From: Elusimicrobiota bacterium
GTDB lineage: Bacteria > Elusimicrobiota > Elusimicrobia > O2-12-FULL-59-9
Direction: 5' to 3'
Length of the DNA: 7,199 nt
Assembly: GCA_016206405.1 (NCBI GenBank)
Contig: JACQRQ010000157.1
Span: 1 to 7,199, forward strand
How positions within the stretch are numbered: the stretch's first letter is position 1; every line of letters starts with the position of its first letter. Shown in pieces: positions 4,870 through 7,199 of the stretch. The translations under genes were made by a program, and so were the position numbers. The notes beneath the pieces are model-generated. The model had not been told where the DNA came from, made no database searches, and saw only the letters and a program-made list of their open reading frames with translations.

Positions 4870-7199
4870 ATGTCCAAAACTCCCAAAGCCAAGAGCAAGA
4901 CCTCCTCTCCCGCATCCTCGCCTGCGTCCGCTCCCTCTCAGGCCCCGTCGATTCAGTCCGCGCCGCTCCCAGCCAACGGGGGCGAGGGAAACGGCATGAC
5001 CGTGGAAGCGCTCAAAGAATCCTTTCAGGACCATCGGATGTATTCCCTGGCCAAGGACCAGTACACGGCCACCCCGCATGACAATTTCATGACTTTATCG
5101 CTCGCGGTGAGGGACCGGATGATAGGGAAGTGGATACGGACGCAGCAGAAGTACCATAAGCAGAATCTCAAGAGGGTCTATTATTTATCGATGGAGTTTC
5201 TCATCGGCAAGCTGCTGCGCTCGAGCATCCTCAACCTCGGCATCGAGCCGCAGGCGCGCCGCATGCTCGAGGCTTACGGTTTGGAGCTGGGCGATCTCGT
5301 TCAAGAGGAGTACGACGCCGGGCTCGGCAACGGCGGCCTCGGCCGCCTGGCCGCCTGCTTTTTGGACTCCATGGCCACGTTGGGCGTTCCCGCCAACGGC
5401 TACGGCATCATGTATAACTACGGCATATTCCACCAGAAAATCGTCAACGGCCGGCAGGTCGAGGTGCCCGACGAATGGCTGCGGCTGGGCACCCCCTGGG
5501 CGATCGAGCGGCCGGAATACACCATCCGCGTCCGCTTCAACGGCCGCACCCATCAATTTATCGACAAGGACGGCCGCCTCAGCGCGCAGTGGCTGGACAC
5601 CGACGACGTCCTCGCGGTGCCCTGCGATTTTCCCGTTCCCGGCTACCAGACCGACGCCGTCAACACCCTGCGCCTTTGGGCCGCGCACGGCACCGAGGAG
5701 TTCGGCCTGGACTACTTCAACACCGGCGACTATCTCAAGGCCCACGAAAACAAAATCACCTCCGAGACCATATCCAAGGTGCTCTACCCCGTCGATACGT
5801 TTTCGGGGGGTTTGGAGCTGAGGCTCAAGCAGGAATACTTCTTCAGCGCCGCTTCGCTGGCCGATATCGTGCGCCGCTTCAAGGCGCACAACGCCGACTT
5901 CCGGGACTTTCCCAAGAAGGTCGCCATCCAATTAAATGACACCCACCCCTCGCTCGCCATTCCCGAGCTGATGCGCATTTTATTGGACGAGGAACGGATG
6001 GAATGGGACGACGCCTGGCGGGCGACGGTGGACACTTTCGCCTATACCAACCACACTTTGCTGCCGGAGGCGCTGGAGACCTGGACCATTCCCCTTCTGG
6101 GCAGGCTGCTTCCCCGCCACCTCGAGATCATCTATGAAATCAACGCCCGCTTCCTGCGCGAGGTGGCCAACGAATTTCCCGGCGACGCGGATCGCCTGCG
6201 CCGCATGTCGATCATCGAAGAGGGCGAGCCCAAGCGCCTGCGCATGGCGCATCTATCGGTCGCGGGCAGCCACTCGATCAACGGCGTGAGCGCCTTGCAC
6301 TCGGAGCTGGTCAAAAGCGGCCTGTTCCGCGATTTCCACGACTTATGGCCGGAGCGCTTCAACAACAAGACCAACGGGGTCACGCCGCGGCGTTGGATTT
6401 TGGAATCCAACCCGCGCCTGAGCCGCCTTCTCGATGAGACGGTCGGCGAGCGCTGGCCCACGGACCTCCTGCAGCTCAAGGGACTGCTGAAGAAGCAAAA
6501 CGACGCCGCCTTTCTGGAGAGGTGGCGGCGGATCAAGCGCGACAACAAAGCCGATCTGGCCGGTTTTTTGGACAAAAGATTGGCTTTCAAGACGGACCCC
6601 GACTCGCTCTTCGACATCCAGGTCAAACGCGTGCACGAATACAAGCGCCAGATCCTGTTCGCCTTCTACCTGATTCATAAGTATTTGGACGTCAAACACA
6701 GCCCGAACAAGGAGCACGTGCCCAGGACGGCCATGTTCGGCGGCAAGGCGGCGCCCGGCTACGGCATGGCCAAGCTCATCATCAAGTTCATCAACTCGGT
6801 GGGCGGCGTGATCAACGGGGATAAGCGCGCCCGCGGCCTGCTGCGCGTGCTGTTTCTGGAGGATTACAGGGTCTCTCTGGCGCAGCGCATCGTCGGCGCC
6901 TGCGACCTCTCGGAGCAGATCTCGACCGCCGGCACAGAGGCCTCCGGCACCGGCTGCATGAAATTCATGATGAACGGCGCCCTCACGATCGGCACTTTAG
7001 ACGGCGCCAACATCGAGATACGGGAGGAGGCCGGCGCGGAGCACTTCTTCGCCTTCGGGCTCAAGGCCAACGAGGTGGTGAGGCTGAGGCAGGACGGCTA
7101 CCGCCCGCGGGAATTCGTGGAGCGCTCCCCCGCTCTGGCCGAGGTCATCGGTCTCATACAATCCGAATTCTTTTCCCAAATAGAGCCCGGCCTCTTTAA
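4870..7199 (+). CDS. glgP: Glycogen / alpha-glucan phosphorylase (3' end outside window)
   Basis: This enzyme removes glucose from the ends of alpha-1,4-glucans with phosphate, giving glucose-1-phosphate in the cytoplasm; it uses pyridoxal phosphate. The frame is open for 776 codons and leaves the window; the family is usually about 800-840 residues, so some 60-80 are missing. Visible signatures are DAGLGNGGLGRLAACFLDSM (149-168, glycine loop), QLNDTHPS (Asp357, His359), AYTNHTLLPEALE (His395), NKTNGVTPRRW, VKRVHEYKRQ (Lys586, Arg587, Lys592) and EASGTGCMKFMMN with the PLP lysine at 698. These correspond to rabbit muscle residues 339, 341, 377, 568, 569, 574 and 680. The sequence is close to the animal-like GlgP branch. 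The Ser14 regulatory phosphorylation segment of the muscle enzyme is not seen. Residues 1-42 are Ser/Ala/Pro/Lys-rich and outside the family core, and the ATG at 4870 lacks a good ribosome-binding site; the ATG at 4996 (Met43) is a real alternative start. Confidence 0.97.
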   Translation, partial: MSKTPKAKSKTSSPASSPASAPSQAPSIQSAPLPANGGEGNGMTVEALKESFQDHRMYSLAKDQYTATPHDNFMTLSLAVRDRMIGKWIRTQQKYHKQNLKRVYYLSMEFLIGKLLRSSILNLGIEPQARRMLEAYGLELGDLVQEEYDAGLGNGGLGRLAACFLDSMATLGVPANGYGIMYNYGIFHQKIVNGRQVEVPDEWLRLGTPWAIERPEYTIRVRFNGRTHQFIDKDGRLSAQWLDTDDVLAVPCDFPVPGYQTDAVNTLRLWAAHGTEEFGLDYFNTGDYLKAHENKITSETISKVLYPVDTFSGGLELRLKQEYFFSAASLADIVRRFKAHNADFRDFPKKVAIQLNDTHPSLAIPELMRILLDEERMEWDDAWRATVDTFAYTNHTLLPEALETWTIPLLGRLLPRHLEIIYEINARFLREVANEFPGDADRLRRMSIIEEGEPKRLRMAHLSVAGSHSINGVSALHSELVKSGLFRDFHDLWPERFNNKTNGVTPRRWILESNPRLSRLLDETVGERWPTDLLQLKGLLKKQNDAAFLERWRRIKRDNKADLAGFLDKRLAFKTDPDSLFDIQVKRVHEYKRQILFAFYLIHKYLDVKHSPNKEHVPRTAMFGGKAAPGYGMAKLIIKFINSVGGVINGDKRARGLLRVLFLEDYRVSLAQRIVGACDLSEQISTAGTEASGTGCMKFMMNGALTIGTLDGANIEIREEAGAEHFFAFGLKANEVVRLRQDGYRPREFVERSPALAEVIGLIQSEFFSQIEPGLF
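4984..4988 (+). promoter_or_regulatory. glgP: Possible Shine-Dalgarno for an internal start of the phosphorylase gene
   Basis: GAGGG lies 7 bases before the in-frame ATG at 4996, which would begin the protein at MTVEALKESF, close to where homology to other phosphorylases begins. The upstream ATG at 4870 is preceded only by CCGGCCGGTCTT after the previous stop. The site may be coincidental within GC-rich coding sequence. Confidence 0.35.

Noticed and set aside
5185..5931. Antisense open frame (248 codons) opposite the phosphorylase
   Set aside because: The + strand translation here is unmistakable glycogen phosphorylase; the antisense product resembles nothing.
7197..7199. TAA at the very end of the window as the phosphorylase stop
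   Set aside because: It is out of frame: the phosphorylase reads CTC TTT AA at the edge, so the gene continues beyond the window. The family also has further conserved C-terminal residues.

Overview
The window is a compact, GC-rich (roughly 60% or more) bacterial segment with all genes on the + strand and almost no non-coding DNA. It holds the C-terminal half of gatB, a 1171-codon exported multidomain protein gene, a 201-codon exported small protein gene, and the first 776 codons of a glycogen/alpha-glucan phosphorylase gene that runs off the right edge. Gaps are 31 bp, minus 4 bp (ATGA overlap) and 12 bp, so the four genes look like one transcription unit. gatB points to a bacterium that makes Gln-tRNA and/or Asn-tRNA by the indirect amidation route. 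The signal peptides and the domain mix (NHL propellers, fibronectin III, transglutaminase-like fold, TPRs) suggest a poorly characterised, probably diderm lineage. An Elusimicrobiota-like or similar uncultivated group would fit, but the phylum cannot be fixed from this sequence.

Region 1 (1-708) is housekeeping: the end of GatB, with its tRNA-binding helical and YqeY-like tail domains. Region 2 (about 705-4857) is the unusual part. A large secreted protein carries twelve recognisable propeller blades, best read as two successive six-bladed NHL propellers. These are followed by a fibronectin III domain, a beta-rich segment, a transglutaminase/cysteine-protease-like domain with visible Cys and His, and three TPRs. 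Its stop codon overlaps the start of a small exported helical protein with a strong ribosome-binding site, so the two are probably made together and may be partners in the cell envelope. Region 3 (4870-7199) is a glycogen phosphorylase with essentially all known catalytic residues, preceded by a Ser/Ala/Pro/Lys-rich N-terminal extension or, alternatively, starting at an internal ATG.

There is no obvious functional link between tRNA amidation, the envelope protein pair and glycogen breakdown. The pair at 740-4857 is the best candidate for an undescribed system. No tRNA, rRNA, CRISPR array, insertion sequence, riboswitch or convincing terminator was seen, and no stretch over 300 bases lacks a gene.
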